Both the position numbers and the translations under genes were made by a program. A stretch of DNA of 64,000 nucleotides from Nemopilema nomurai (Eukaryota; Cnidaria; Scyphozoa; Rhizostomeae; Rhizostomatidae). Below the pieces are notes generated by a model. The model searched no databases. It was given only the letters and a program-made list of their open reading frames with translations, and was not told the origin of the DNA. Shown one piece after another: positions 22,206 to 35,736 of this stretch. The stretch covers positions 788,009 to 852,008 of the forward strand of contig ML133378.1 of assembly GCA_003864495.1 (NCBI GenBank), read 5' to 3'. Each line of letters starts with the position of its first letter. The first letter of the stretch is position 1.

Positions 22206-23221
22206 ATTTTCTCGAATCTTAGTCGTGCACTTTGACCACACATGGGAACCATTTTTCGTGCACTAGTAGCATCACATCATTTGCACCAGGGTATTAACGT
22301 AACAGATCAGATGGCCTGTTACTGCTTTCGTAGATTATGATTTTGTGACACAATGAATAAACATAGTAGCAGAAGATTTTTCTCGAATCTTAGTCGTGCA
22401 CTTTGACCACACATGGGAACCATTTTTCGTGCACTAGTAGCATCACATCATTTGCACCAGGGTATTAACGTAACAGATCAGATGGCCTGTTACTGCTTTC
22501 GTAGATTATGATTTTGTGACACAATGAATAAACATAGTAGCAGAAGATTTTTCTCGAATCTTAGTCGTGCACTTTGACCACACATGGGAACCATTTTTCG
22601 TGCACTAGTAGCATCACATCATTTGCACCAGGGTATTAACGTAACAGATCAGATGGCCTGTTACTGCTTTCGTAGATTATGATTTTGTGACACAATGAAT
22701 AAACATAGTAGCAGAAGATTTTTCTCGAATCTTAGTCGTGCACTTTGACCACACATGGGAACTATTTTTCGTGCACTAGTAGCATCACATCATTTGCACC
22801 AGGGTATTAACGTAACAGATCAGATGGCCTGTTACTGCTTTCGTAGATTATGATTTTGTGACACAATGAATAAACATAGTAGCAGAAGATTTTTCTCGAA
22901 TCTTAGTCGTGCACTTTGACCACACATGGGAACCATTTTTCGTGCACTAGTAGCATCACATCATTTGCACCAGGGTATTAACGTAACAGATCAGATGGCC
23001 TGTTACTGCTTTCGTAGATTATGATTTTGTGACACAATGAATAAACATAGTAGCAGAAGATTTTTCTCGAATCTTAGTCGTGCACTTTGACCACACATGG
23101 GAACTATTTTTCGTGCACTAGTAGCATCACATCATTTGCACCAGAGTATTAACGTAACAGATCAGATTACCTGTTACTGCTCTCGTAGATTATGATTTTG
23201 TGACGCAGCGAATAAACATAG
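22206..23221. repeat. 171-bp intronic tandem array, six copies (unit 2)
   Basis: Same repeat and same copy number as 1538-2553, with the same variant copies in nearly the same order. The array has not changed size since the duplication, unlike the 384-bp array. Confidence 0.95.
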
Positions 23222-23223
23222 TA

Positions 23224-23610
23224 CACGCTTTTTTTATAAGGAACCTACCCCAGGGCCTAGTTCCAAAAGTTCCTTATTCGATGACCTCAAGTCATCAGAT
23301 TTTAGTACCAAAGTTCCTTAATTTTCACTGCACTTCAATAAGCCTTAACACTTAATAGAGAGAGGGGCGAGATAAAATATGCGGAAACTACTCAATGAAG
23401 CACTTGACACACGAATAGCAAACAATTTACGCGAGTATTGGCTGCAAATGAATGGAACCAGCTTTTTAGCTCTTGATGGTTCAGTTAAAAAAAAATTTCA
23501 AATCGAAAAGTTCCATAGGTATTTCGTTGTTAGTATTATAAGTTCTTTAAATATTTCGGCCTTCTACATGTAGGTTCCTTATAAAGTGGTTCCTTATGAA
23601 AAAAAGCGTG
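23224..23610. mobile_element. MITE with TA target duplication (unit 2)
   Basis: Counterpart of 2556-2940, with the same termini and TA duplications (23222-23223 and 23611-23612). It differs by single-base indels. Confidence 0.8.
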
Positions 23611-24942
23611 TAGCAAAAGATTTTTCTTGAATCTCAGTCGTGTACTTTTACCCAACATAGAAACCATTTTTCGTGCACTAGTAGCATCACATCATTTGCA
23701 CCAGGGTATTAACGTAACAGATCAGATGGCCTGTTACTGCTTTCGTAGATTATGATTTTGTGACGCAGTGAATAAACATAGTAGCAAACGATTTTTGTTG
23801 AATCTTTGTTGTGCCCTTTTACCCAAACTGGGAACCATTATTTGTAAAACATGGCTACCAGAAGTTTTGAACAAGTCTACTTTTGGTGCTAGGCCTACTT
23901 TGAGACATTCTTACCTAGAGGGTCAAATCTGCCAGTTTGTGGCAGCTATTTTTTCAATTTTTTTAGTTTATGCTAACCATAATATCCCACCTACGTCGGT
24001 TTTTAATAGTCTATTGTGGCCTAACATTATTCATTTGTTTACTAGATTATATATATGTGCGTGAAGAGGAGCGAAGAGTGAGATATAACGGTAAGAATAC
24101 AACATAAATTTGTAGCTACCAACAAACTAATATTTTGCTATTTCCACGAATGTGCTAATCTATGGAACTCAAAAAGAGTTAAAATGGATTTAGCTAATTA
24201 CATTCTATTTTGACATTATTGATTGAAAGTTTTTTGTCAACCACGTAATCCTGAAGAGGTTTGTGGAGGAGGTTAAAACTTTCTATATCACTTCCTTACC
24301 TTTTCAATCTTGTCAAGTCAGACTGTGTTGTGAAATATATCAAACTTATAGGCAAATGTTGAAAAGGATTCGGGAAAGAACATAAGGAAATTTAACGGAA
24401 TTGGAATCTTTATTTTTTTGATAATAGTATAATCAGATGGTCAGATGTTTGAGAAAGGGCAATTTAAATATTTGCTATCATATCATTTGTAGAAACGATA
24501 GAAAGGACAAGTAAATTTATTTGCAGTGATAGAGGATATCGTTTTTTCGCTTGCCGAAGCAACGTAAGAAAGTTTAAGTAGTGGATTTTATACTTCTTTC
24601 ATAAAGTATAGCAGATGATACAGAAAAATCAATTTATATATATGTTTTCAGATGATTTGTAGAAATGATAAAAAGGAGAAATAGTTGAGTTCTTGCTACC
24701 TTCGCAAAATCTCACTTTACCACTAAATAGAGCTTCAACAATAAATATCTTTTTTATAGAGATGTGCTGATAAATAATGCAAACAATATGTTCAGCCAGA
24801 CCTTTAACTTTTTACATTACTTAAGCATTACCTATATATATATAAATTTGATATAATTCAATAAATCTCAGTTGTGAATACTCTAAACTTGAAACTGGTG
24901 CTATTGTCCATAAAAATTAAGCTGATGTTTTTCATTCCCCAG

Positions 24943-27424
24943 CTACCTTCCTTGGCCCACAGAGGAAGAAGAGGTGTGCAGCCACTGCTTCAGATCCCGG
25001 CAAGTATAATTTCGTTGCGTCTTCTTCTTCTTCTTCTTCTTCTCTTCAACCCCTGACTGGGGCTGGAGGTGTTGATTTGGAGCAAGGACCCGTTGTCAAT
25101 CAGGCTGACAGGTCCATCGAAAATGCATCTCTTGAAGAAGGGCTTGAGCAAACGCTGGACGTTTCAGAGCCAGAGATGCCCACTGAAGATGCATTGGTAG
25201 ATGAGTTCTCTCAAAATGTGCGGCACGGGGACGAGCTGTCGATTCATACCGAAGGCTCCAGTCAGGATATCTTTGGCGGCGAAAGCGCTTCTGAAACTTT
25301 GGATGTTGCAGGCTCACTTCAGAGTGAGCCTGTCGCACGAAGCAACAGAAAGGGGGCGCGCTCCACTTTCATTGGCCACCACACAAGTGGAAGTTCTAGG
25401 TATGCCGAGGTGCTGGCGCATTCAGCATCGCCCTCTGATGACTGCGAGTATGCGAGGAGGTTCACGCGCCATGACAGTACGTATGTTCTTCCCAAGCTTC
25501 TTCATGTGGCAGAATGTTCCAGCTGGATTTGCCACACTATACTTGTGCGGAGGTCGTCCTGATTCCTGAAGGCATTGACCCGTCCAAACATGTATGGAAT
25601 GAAGACAGCAATGCTGAGTTAGACGTGCTACTGGGTGCGTTAAATTATTTCCACGCTGTTCGGAACAAGGTGTTCTGGCTGGTTGGTCGGTTTATTGTGG
25701 ATTCATCTTGTAGTACTGGAACGTCCAGAGATGAATGTGCCACCAACCTAGCCAAAAGGATGTTCAATAGGAGGAGGGAGGAGTACCACCGCCTGCTGCG
25801 CTCCTGCGGATGCGGCATGTGCTTGCAGGCTGTTGGGGAGCACGTCTCTCGCGGCTTGCATTGCTGCCGTATCGACTCGCGCGTGCGCATAATTAACTAT
25901 AAGTTCTCCAACACGAGCAAGCGCTCGTTGTTGAGAATGGTAAGGCTTGCGGAGGAACTGGGACCCACCCCTGACGCGCTGCGCTTTTCAAATCTCTCTG
26001 TTCCAGAAAGTGTGTTTTCAACAGCAGTTGCAGATCACCTTTCTGGGTTCCTTTGCGCCATTTCAACTGGGTCCTTCCTGGATGTGCCAGACTTTCTATT
26101 GTACGACTTTCCATCGGAGGATGACGGTCGGTGGGTCAAAATTCCATTGGATGTCTGCTTCTTTCCAGATGCGGATGGCGTCACAATAGAAAGGTGCGAG
26201 AGAAACGATTTTGTTTGTCTGTTTGGATCTCCGTCTGTGCGGTTTCGACTTGAGGGACTTGATGCTCCTGAGATGAACACATCCGTTAAGTATACTGAAG
26301 GGACAAGTGGTCAATATTGTCGGTGGTTGGATTGCGTTGGCCACAACTCCTTGAGGTTTCTTAGGAGGGTTCTTGGCAAAGTTTACCATGATGAGTTGAA
26401 GGTTGTGCCTAGATACGATTCATTGGGACACCTAGCTAAGGATGCTCATGGGCGGTTCATTGTCCGAATTCTCTTTCGGGAGAGCGGTGATGGGGCTTTC
26501 AAAGATCTTGGGGAGACTCTAATCAGGCGGGGAATGGCTTTTCTATACCCCATTTTCGGCCTTCCTAGGGCGTATTTAGAAGCTGCCAGACATGCCAAGA
26601 CAAATCGTTTGGGTCTCTTCCAGCACGAAACAGAGGTTTTAGAGGCTATCCTCCCAAGTAAGTGTAGAGGGGAAAGTAGTGGGGAAAAAGAGGTGCCATT
26701 GCGTCAGGCTGGTCCTTTTGGCTCAAAATGTGCAATTGTCTCCTCCCCTCGGAAATGTTCTGAGGTCCTCGCTATGGAGAGAAAGCTACGTGTGGGGGAG
26801 AGTACTATAGGGGGGGCCGGGGATGGGCTGTTTTTAAAACCTCAGCCAGGAAGGATCCCAAGAGGCACAAGATTGTGCCTCTATTTAGATTCCTTACTTT
26901 CACGCCCTTCTGATCTTTCTTCGCAGGATTATCTTCTGGAAGCAAGAGGCAGAGGGCGTATGTTGTTGTTTGCAGATGCCGAGAAGTGCCATGATATCTT
27001 CCTTGGCCCCAAATGCAATGACAAGTCATTCGGCTCTGTATTTGGGAGGATTGATTTTGGTTCACTGGAAGCAGGTGGTGCATGCGGAAGACCAAGAAGG
27101 GCTGAGGCGGCTTCAGTTACAGTGACCGCCTTGGATACCTTCTTCACAGAGTTTAGGAAGGTTGAAGAGGAAGTCAGTAACTGTAAGTTTGTCTTTGATG
27201 CGCCCTTCACATTCTTAGAAACCACCAGAGACCTTCCAGCACACACTAGCATCGAGCTCTTTGTCTCTTACGGAATTTCCGCTTACTGGATTCCAAAGAT
27301 TCAATCGATCGGTGCTAGGGAACCACCTTTTGCCAATGAATTCGAGGAGTCCCTCCATTTGTTATTTTTAAAACTTAGGGATTGTGGGGGGGTTAGTGAG
27401 CGTTGCAGAGAGCTTTTCTCCTAG
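24943..27424 (+). CDS. SNase-like plus SET-like fusion protein, main exon (unit 2)
   Basis: Joined to exon 1, and allowing one missing base near 25493, the frame is 880 codons. The first ~240 residues are disordered: a basic RKKR patch, a serine tract, then acidic sequence. From the Met codon at 25514, 636 codons are open. In that numbering there is a Cys-rich patch (SCGCGMC, 98-103; HCC, 116-118), then an SNase-like domain at ~215-375. Arg245, Asp250, Glu253, Asp310 and Arg314 match the staphylococcal nuclease catalytic Arg35, Asp40, Glu43, Asp83 and Arg87. A SET-like region follows: STIGGAGDGLF at 430-440 and NCKF to ELFVSYGISAYW at 556-592. The usual NHS/ND catalytic asparagine is not obvious, so methyltransferase activity is uncertain. 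A nuclear cargo protein of the unit is inferred. Confidence 0.72.
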
Positions 27425-27453
27425 AATGGAAAGGTTCTCTGCATCGTCAAAAC

Positions 27454-27459
27454 AATAAA
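27454..27459 (+). promoter_or_regulatory. Polyadenylation signal AATAAA of nuclease-SET gene (unit 2)
   Basis: Canonical AATAAA, 30 bases past the stop codon, conserved with unit 1. Confidence 0.6.
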
Positions 27460-28239
27460 TTATTATAATAATTCATCAAATCTTGATAAAAACTTGTCCT
27501 CAAGTATCGATAGCAAAGCTTCTTATCATTTCGTGTTATCAGGTTGAAGTTTTTAATTTGAAAAATTCCATCATGGTATTGTCATGTAAAAACATGTTAT
27601 TAAAACATCTGATAGGAGATCAGTTTACCTTCAACTGCTAATTGATGACAGAAAGGATCTCTATTAGATAAAGAATTTTAAATGATCTTAAGTATGAACC
27701 TCCTCTTTCATTGGTAATTGGCAATCCTGCTTCTAGGCGTCTGCGCCTTTTGTATTATTTTGTATTATTATTTGTATATATGATTTCTTTGCTTGTTTTT
27801 GTATATTCATTTTTCTTTATTATTTTGTAATATAATCATTTAACATAAACATATTCTTTCGTTGGTAATTGGCAATCATTTTGTATATATCTTTGTATTA
27901 TTTGTATATATATGTTTTTATGTGTTTGTTTTATCTATTTATTGTTTGCATGTTTTTAAATAATTTTGTAGTATAATTACATTTGATATTGTTTCCTAAC
28001 CTTCTCGGCCGCTTTCCTTCTTCGAGGTATCTGCTTCTATGTCGTCTGCTTCCATACCTACTGTATGACTTTCTGTCGGAGGATGGCAGTCGATAGGTCG
28101 ACGTACTTTTCGTCTTCTCTCTTCCATTTCCTTGTTCTTCACATCCTGATCAACATCCTGAAATAAGGATTCGCTTGTCAGACATCTTGTTCAATTAAAA
28201 AATACCAATCAAGTCATGCACAGTCCAAGGATGAGCAGA
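27460..28239. other. AT-rich 3' flank, no gene seen (unit 2)
   Basis: Counterpart of 6804-7583 with no visible gene. It is close to identical between units although non-coding, which supports a recent duplication. Confidence 0.6.
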
Positions 28240-29416
28240 GAAGATGCAGGCCGTTCGAGAAGATCGGGGCAGAAAATTGGGCAGCGGGAAAGGTGGAAAC
28301 AGACTCTTACCAAAGCAAGGTACGTGCTTACACCCCCTTCTTCCAACAGCGTGACATGAGTTGACAAGGCTTGTTTTACACAATAATGCGTTGACCTCTC
28401 ATTGCTGCAAGGCCTCTAGCTGATAAAGTCAACAGCAAACTGGAAGAAGCAAAATGGATCAGACTGGCAAATGCTAACCCCCATTCTAAATGTCAAATTG
28501 CAACCCTAGCAATGAAGCTTTGAAGCGCCGCAACCCTAGGCAAGGAGGCCACGAGTTGCAATGTCTGTGAATACAAGAACTGATATGCCTAGGATTAGTG
28601 TTTTATTATCATGACTACAATGACAAACAAGTCGCCTTGATGTCTTGATTTTGTGCAAACTGCAATGTCGCAATAAAAGTCACTGACCAATATCTATCTC
28701 TTGCAGGAATACGAGCCATAATAGCGACTAAACAACACACTTGTGGGGAGGGCAACTTATTACGTATCGGGGAGAGCGTGGACAGAGGAGATGCAGGCCG
28801 TTCGAGAAGATCGGGGCAGAAAATTGGGCAGCGGGAAAGGTGGAAACAGACTCTTACCAAAGCAAGGTACGTGCTTACACCCCCTTCTTCCAACAGCGTG
28901 ACATGAGTTGACAAGGCTTGTTTTACACAATAATGCGTTGACCTCTCATTGCTGCAAGGCCTCTAGCTGACAAAGTCAACAGCAAACTGGAAGAAGCAAA
29001 ATGGATCAGACTGGCAAATGCTAACCCCCATTCTAAATGTCAAATTGCAACCCTAGCAATGAAGCTTTGAAGCGCCGCAACCCTAGGCAAGGAGGCCACG
29101 AGTTGCAATGTCTGTGAATACAAGAACTGATATGCCTAGGATTAGTGTTTTATTATCATGACTACAATGACAAACAAGTCGCCTTGATGTCTTGATTTTG
29201 TGCAAACTGCAATGTCGCAATAAAAGTCACTGACCAATATCTATCTCTTGCAGGAATACGAGCCATAATAGCGACTAAACAACACACTTGTGGGGAGGGC
29301 AACTTATTACGTATCGGGGAGAGCGTGGACAGAGGAGATGCAGGCCGTTCGAGAAGATCGGGGCAGAAAATTGGGCAGCGGGAAAGGTGGAAACAGACTC
29401 TTACCAAAGCAAGGTG
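28240..29416. repeat. ~547-bp tandem repeat with exon-like core (unit 2)
   Basis: Same three starts as in unit 1 (28243, 28789 and 29337 for GATGCAGGCCG) with the same splice-like borders of the 160-bp block. Copy number is unchanged between units. Confidence 0.75.
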
Positions 29417-29903
29417 CGTGCTTACACCTCCTCCGGGTGCACACGCTAACTAGTATGCACACATGTTCCGAGGGGGCGAGATGAGATGCCAGGACTTAAA
29501 ACAGACGAAACAGAAAACAATATACCAAGTTATTTAATATATTGCGACAAAACCAAAAAAAGATAGGTATGTAGATGCGAAGTATTGTAAATAAAAGAGT
29601 TTAGAGTTTAGTTTAGTTTAGAGTAAACATATAGAGTTTATAATGTTATTGAGTTACCAAATGTTCTATTGATATGTTAGAAAAGATAATATATATACAT
29701 TAGAAAGTGGTAAATTTAAAGTCTGGAAGCCAATAATAGAAACAAGAATGTAATGAAAAAAGATTCAACCCAGGAAAGTGAAAGCCATGGAAATGTGTAT
29801 TGAGCCTAAATAGATAAGGCAAGGAGAAGGAGAAATATCAAAGAGTAGTTACATATCATGTTGTATTGTTATTCGATTTGAGAATGTATTTATTCTAGTA
29901 AAA
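29417..29903. other. AT-rich spacer (unit 2)
   Basis: Equivalent of 8770-9247, including the hairpin motif at its left edge. No gene. Confidence 0.5.
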
Positions 29904-30575
29904 CTAAAGATAGATAATGGACCCCCGTTTAATAGAAATGACTTTTAGAGATAAACCAAAACCTTTGGTATAGAATGGAAACCAAGTACACTATGGCCTC
30001 AAGGAAATTCGAATGTTGAAAGCTTGATGAAACCAGTCGATAAAATGTTACAAACAGCAAAATTGGAAGGAAAGAACTGGAAACAATAACTCCAAAGATT
30101 TCTACCTACATACCGAACAACACCGCATGTAACAACGAAAATACATCCGTGTGAACTGTTATTCAGTCGATCTATTCGAGGACAACTACCAGAATTGCTA
30201 AGGAGTACCAGAAGTACTTGATAAACAAGCCAAGGAAAACATCGAGAAAAAGAAAGCTCAAAACAAAGAATATTATGACAAGAAACATATTTGTCTACAT
30301 AGTTATTTGTCTACAAAAGAGAACAAATAAACTAGTACCAAAGTTCAGTCCTGAAAGATTCTTTGTACAAGAACGAAAAGGAACAAAGATAGTGGCGAAA
30401 ACGCAACGACATATCATAACAAGAAATGTTTCACACTTCAAGAGAGTTCCAACAAAGAACAGCTACGACAAGGAAGAGGAAGATATTAGTGACAGTGAGA
30501 GAAAAAGGAAGAGGAGAAACAAGAGAAGTTTGAAGTCGATAACAGACCAATGAGATCGAAAAGATTAAAGGTTTC
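29904..30575 (+). pseudogene. Ty3/gypsy integrase relic (unit 2)
   Basis: Same fragment as 9248-9920, with DNGPPF, WPQGNSNVES and ITRNVSHFKRV recognisable and with shared stop codons. Here the stretch LLFSRSIRGQLPELL stays in frame, because one base near 30167 that is missing from copy 1 is present. Non-functional. Confidence 0.8.
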
Positions 30576-31390
30576 AGTATCAAGATTTGGATTTATGAAA
30601 ATGTGAGCAGCCCAGAACATTGCGAATTATAAACAAAGATGTGTCGATAAAGTTATATAGTTTTCGTTGTTATTTTGATCATTATCAGTAGATAAGCTAA
30701 TTGTAAAGAGCACATTACAGTGGTGCGCGGTATCAAATTTAATAACGGCCAACTACTCGTATATATGGAGACACAGGGTTAAGAAGTTATTCATGTGAAT
30801 TTTCTCTCTTTCGGTTACAATATGATCAGATACAATAAGTTCTAGCTTACATTTTAACAGTGGATGACTTCTAATTCTTGTGTCTCACAGTTTATAAGAG
30901 GTGAATATGTATGTAGTGCATAACAAAAGCCTAGTAGACATAACTTATGTTAACTGAGTTGTAAGCTCAGAATCTAGAGTAAATATTAATTTATTATTAA
31001 TATTATCATATCTATATAACGTCATGTGCCTGCAAATATGATTGGATTGATTCATATATTAAGCAATCTCCCAAACAGAAGAAGTGTTTATATCTGGTTT
31101 ACAAAGTCTACAACTTTAAAATGGATATGCAAAGAAGCTAGGAGTGAAGGATTAAAGACAAGATTCAAGAGTCAAGTTATAATGTTCTTGATACATTGCT
31201 CAAAAATAATTACCATACACAACTAATATATTTAAGAAAACATTTGTGTTATTCATAACATATTAAATCAAATGTACAATCACGAGCATATAAAAGTTTC
31301 CTTTAATCTTCAGTTTCTGCGTCAGTAGAGAAGTTCGTTCAGTTGCCTTTACCTAAAAGAAATAAAAATTGATATAGTCCTTTGAGTACT
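30576..31390. other. Spacer after gypsy relic (unit 2)
   Basis: AT-rich counterpart of 9921-10739. One GATAAA-type step (about 30650) is shorter than in unit 1. No gene is seen. Confidence 0.5.
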
Positions 31391-32475
31391 ATGACTGGGC
31401 GGCAGTACCAAAAATCCCGACTTGGAAATCTACATAGACTTGTATAGGAAACTGGCAATTACACCCCCTCCGGGTGCAAAGGCTGACTTAAATCCACGCT
31501 TGCTCCGAGGGGGCAAACCATGCTAGCTGAGCATGAAACAACCCTAGTACAACATTATAGCAAGAGTTCAGGCCGACAGCGGCTCTGACTGACTAGAAAA
31601 TCAAAGGTTTGTGAGTGTCACAAGACGGCCACTTTTGTGTTGTTTTTGTGCATTTTCAACATAAAAACGGCAGAGTTTCACATGAAAACACAGCTAAAAT
31701 GCACAGGAAGATTGCACAGAGTATTGGCAACTATAGTAGGCAACTAATACTGGCTGCCCTGCCAGGGGGGCACTATGACTGGGCGGCAGTACCAAAAATC
31801 CCGACTTGCAAATCTACACAGACTTGTATAGGAAACTGGCAATTACACCCCCTCCGGGTGCAAAGGCTGACTTAAATCCACGCTTGCTCCGAGGGGGCAA
31901 ACCATGCTAGCTGAGCATGAAACAACCCTAGTACAACATTATAGCAAGAGTTCAGGCCGACAGCGGCTCTGACTGACTAGAAAATCAAAGGTTTGTGAGT
32001 GTCACACACGGCGGCCACTTTTGTGTTGTTTTTGTGCATTTTCAACATAAAAACAGCAGAGTTTCACATGAAAAACACAGCTAAAATGCACAGGAAGATT
32101 GCACAGAGTATTGGCAACTATAGTAGGCAACTAATACTGGCTGCCCTGCCAGGGGGGCACTATGACTGGGCGGCAGTACCAAAAATCCCGACTTGCAAAT
32201 CTACACAGACTTGTATAGGAACTGGCAATTACACCCCCTCCGGGTGCAAAGGCTGACTTAAATCCACGCTTGCTCCGAGGGGGCAAACCATGCTAGCTGA
32301 GCATGAAACAACCCTAGTACAACATTATAGCAAGAGTTCAGGCCGACAGCGGCTCTGACTGACTAGAAAATCAAAGGTTTGTGAGTGTCACAAGACGGCC
32401 ACTTTTGTGTTGTTTTTGTGCATTTTCAACATAAAAACAGCAGAGTTTCACATGAAAACACAGCTAAAATGCACG
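31391..32475. repeat. 384-bp tandem array, about 2.8 copies (unit 2)
   Basis: Repeat starts at about 31391, 31774 and 32160. The array breaks off within the third copy and joins GGCCTGGGCCGC directly, whereas in unit 1 the last copy stops earlier and extra bases precede GGGCCTGGGCC. The array edge as well as the copy number differs between units. Confidence 0.95.
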
Positions 32476-33604
32476 GCCTGGGCCGCTCTATTTATGTTGG
32501 CAATGATAGGAAGATTTATTGTGAAAGGAGGAAAAACATTTGTCTGCGAATCAATAGTGATTGATAAAATAAGTGAGTTTCTCTGACCGCATATTGTTTT
32601 TGTTTTATCACACAGTTGTCAGTAGATATTGTGTTTGACGAACCTTCAAAACCTGGGAAGTGCTTTCAACATGGCGGCCTCAGGTTACGGAACGAGACAA
32701 GCGAGTTAAATAGGAAAACACGTTAATTGAAAACTCACCACTTTGTCACAGCTTGCAAGAGGAAGTAGCTTTCATTAAGCAATAGATTTATCCAGTTTCC
32801 AGTAATAATCCGTTAGTAATTCTCTGAAGACCTTCCACTTTATCAAGCACGCGCCAAATCAGTCGTTCCCCACTTCACAACAGCAACCACTTCAGTTACC
32901 TCTTTTTGCGTCGGCTTAAAGTTTTTTTGACCATTGTTCTCCCAACTTTAACCCTTAATATCTCGACGAAATATTCATTTGCGACCCCTCAAACTTAATC
33001 CCGATTTAAAGAGCTTGAAATTCTCTATCCAACCCATGAGATAACATTTGCATTAGAACACTGTTTTCTGAAACTCTCCATAGTCGGCAAGTTCGAAAAA
33101 CCTTCAGATGACCTCCTCCGGGTGTAATGGCGGACCTCTACATACTTACGTCTCTTAACAGTGTCGGATTTTCAAAATTCAACCAAAAATCAGCATAAAT
33201 AGCTAGGAAGCTGAAACTTTGATAGCTTGTAGTACTAGGCGTCACCTCAAACATAAGATCAGATGACAGGGATATTCTTACCCGTTTAGGCGTCAACGGG
33301 GTGTAAAGAATGGAAATTCCCTGAAGGGGCTATCCCCTTTCGCGTCATCATCATAATCATCACCATTGGCTTCTTTTTCGATCGCGTTGTCAAATATTGC
33401 TGTTTTTGCATGAGGGAATCGGTAACCAAGTGAAATTATGAATGATTTGCTTCGAATTTTCGGCTCAGGCCATTTAAATGCAAAGAAAATACGGCATGGG
33501 CTACGGCAAAACGTTTTCATAGAAATAATAAAGTAAAAAAAACATGTAAAAAGCAAATACACAGTTTTCGAATTAATTTTTATGGTTCATTGAAGCTACA
33601 TGTT
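32476..33604. other. Spacer between 384-bp array and YR gene (unit 2)
   Basis: Counterpart of 14100-15238. It carries one left arm of the G/C hairpin motif near 33112. No gene is supported. Confidence 0.5.
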
Positions 33605-35581
33605 CTACGCTTGTTGCAGTCTCTTTTCCAGCTCTTCTTGTATTGCGTTCTTTTGCGTCTGAAGTCGATACACATTTTCAACTGCATTGTAAGCGACGTC
33701 AATTGGATGAAAGATGGAAGTTGCTCTTTTTCTCAAAGTGTTGCAATAATCATCTTATATGTGCTTTCTTCGCCTGTCTCTCTCAGCTCAGCCATCAGGA
33801 CAGTTTCTTTATCGAAGCCAAGAACTTTTCCTAGTGTGAAGGTCGACTCCTCCGTCAACAGCGCAACAATCTGCCCTTTTAACGGCAAATCGACGTTGAC
33901 CAATTCGCCTACTTGGATATCTAAAGCCGCTGCCGTAGTTTGTGACATAAAATTCACCCCTCTCTCCACCAACTGCTCGTTTTCCTCGGTATAATACCGT
34001 AGCCGTTGGGTCTTTACAGTGTGTGACATTAATCGTGCTATTCCCGCTTGCAAAGCTCTATCGTCTTTCTCTTGGACAAAACCCAATTTACTAGGCTTTT
34101 TCTTAGCGTGTCTGTTGTCATGTGTAACTTTTCATCGCTATACTTTTGGAAAGATCTCCCCATATATATTGAAAATGCTTCGGAACTTGCAAACGGGTCG
34201 CCCGAATGGCGTACGAACAGATACTTGTGATCTTTCCCTGTTGTTAGAATTTTTCTATGTATAGTCACGTATGTCCTAAAGTACTCTTCCAAGTAATTTA
34301 TTTTGGAGATGATTACACGATTGCATCCATATGTCTTTTCAGTCTTAAAATTATAAATAACCATCTCCACCGTCCCGTCCTTCTTGAAAACTACGTAGTT
34401 CCCTTTATTCTGTGGCTCTTCCTCTTCTTCGTAAATTACTTTAAGGTTGATAACATCGATGTTCCTTGACGGGTTGACGGTGGAGAACATCAGCAAAATG
34501 ATGAAATCGTGGTATAATCTAGCTTTATCACTTGCTGATCCAATGTAATTTTCTAACTCATACTTCATGCTTTTTATCGTATCCAGGACCTTAGACCATT
34601 TGAACCTCTTCCTCCGATTGTTGTCAACTGGACGGTCTTTCCTCCTTTGTCTTCGTACTCTCTCTGTGTGCAAAATTGACAAATATTACGGAGTGAACTT
34701 AGTTAGTATGGCAACATGGAGCACAAAACAGTTAGCACAAAATAGTTTATACAAAATATTTGGTATAATTTACCTTCCTAACTCATTCAATTAATGATGG
34801 GGGTGTCCTCACCACCAACATGCTACATAGAATTCAGGACTACAGTAAATCACTCGCCTGCAACTGTGACTGCATCGTCTTCAACTCCACAATCTCTTGT
34901 ATTTCGAGATGACTACCTGTGTGCTTGCTCTTTCGATGCAAATATTTCGCAACGTACAATAGGCACTGAGCATACCCCGCTACAGTTCCGTAGCTCAAGC
35001 CTTTGCAATTAAGTTGTCAACAAATCGTTCCACCATTTCTATCTCTAGGCAGTACTCAATTTTTGGAAGGCGGCCATCCTTCTCAAAAGATATATATAGT
35101 ATTCCATTGCTCGGCTTGTTATTTTCTTTATTGTTGTCACTGCTATGTGTCCAGATGGTCTCTCTGGGTTGACCACTTTTCTGTAAAACTCTGAAATTCG
35201 GTCGAATTCTTCCGCCAGCTGAACGGATACTATTTCCTTTGACTTTCGCTGTTTCCTAATATTCTTGTTTTCCCGTGAAACACAACCATCCGTCTGAGTC
35301 TCCTTCTCGGTGATGTCGCTGCACTCTTCGTGATTCCCTTCATTTTCGCTTGTCACTGGAAAATACGCTGTCTCTTGACCAGGAGAGAGCTTTCTCTTCT
35401 CTTTATTCGTTCAAAATCCTCCACCGTTATTAGCCAGTGACCTCCCTTTTGTTTCCAAGGCGTGATTGCAACATGCACGGATTTCTCCTTCCGCTAGCAC
35501 CGCCTGGATGTTCATTCTCCGAAGTAACGACTTTAAGCAAGATGCCTTCACATCAGCAATGGCCGCTCTTACATCGGCCAT
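33605..35581 (-). pseudogene. Tyrosine recombinase, frameshifted copy (unit 2)
   Basis: Exon 1 is 35581-34858 and exon 2 is 34663-33605, with the same GC-AG intron as copy 1. Relative to copy 1 it lacks single bases in several short runs: near 33744 and 34074, near 34652, 34999 and 35087 (five A to four), near 35403 and 35449 (T runs), and near 35470 (AAA to AA). Each shifts the frame. The catalytic blocks (NPSRNIDV, DTLRKS, LMSHTVKTQRLRYY) are otherwise unchanged. Losses concentrated in homopolymers suggest either very young decay or read-consensus error. Confidence 0.75.
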
Positions 35582-35736
35582 TGCTACGTGGGTCTTCCCA
35601 TTGAATATGTAGCATGGTACGCATGGTTGGCCGACACCACTGGGTTCTAAAATGGAAGAGAGACCCAGTCAAACCTACACAAATAGAGAATAATCAGAAG
35701 CACTCACTACTTAACCCTTACTCTGCCAAGATTTTC
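35582..35736 (-). promoter_or_regulatory. YR promoter-proximal tip of unit 2
   Basis: Identical in layout to 17226-17380, ending CCAAGATTTTCC against CCCTAA at exactly the same base. This makes the junction a fixed end rather than a random break. Confidence 0.4.

Larger units (their letters stand above)
21682..24942 (+). other. Predicted intron of nuclease-SET gene, unit 2
   Basis: Same structure as in unit 1: six-copy 171-bp array, MITE, one diverged repeat copy, then about 1.1 kb of AT-rich DNA with no gene. The acceptor TTTTTCATTCCCCAG ends at 24942. Confidence 0.55.
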
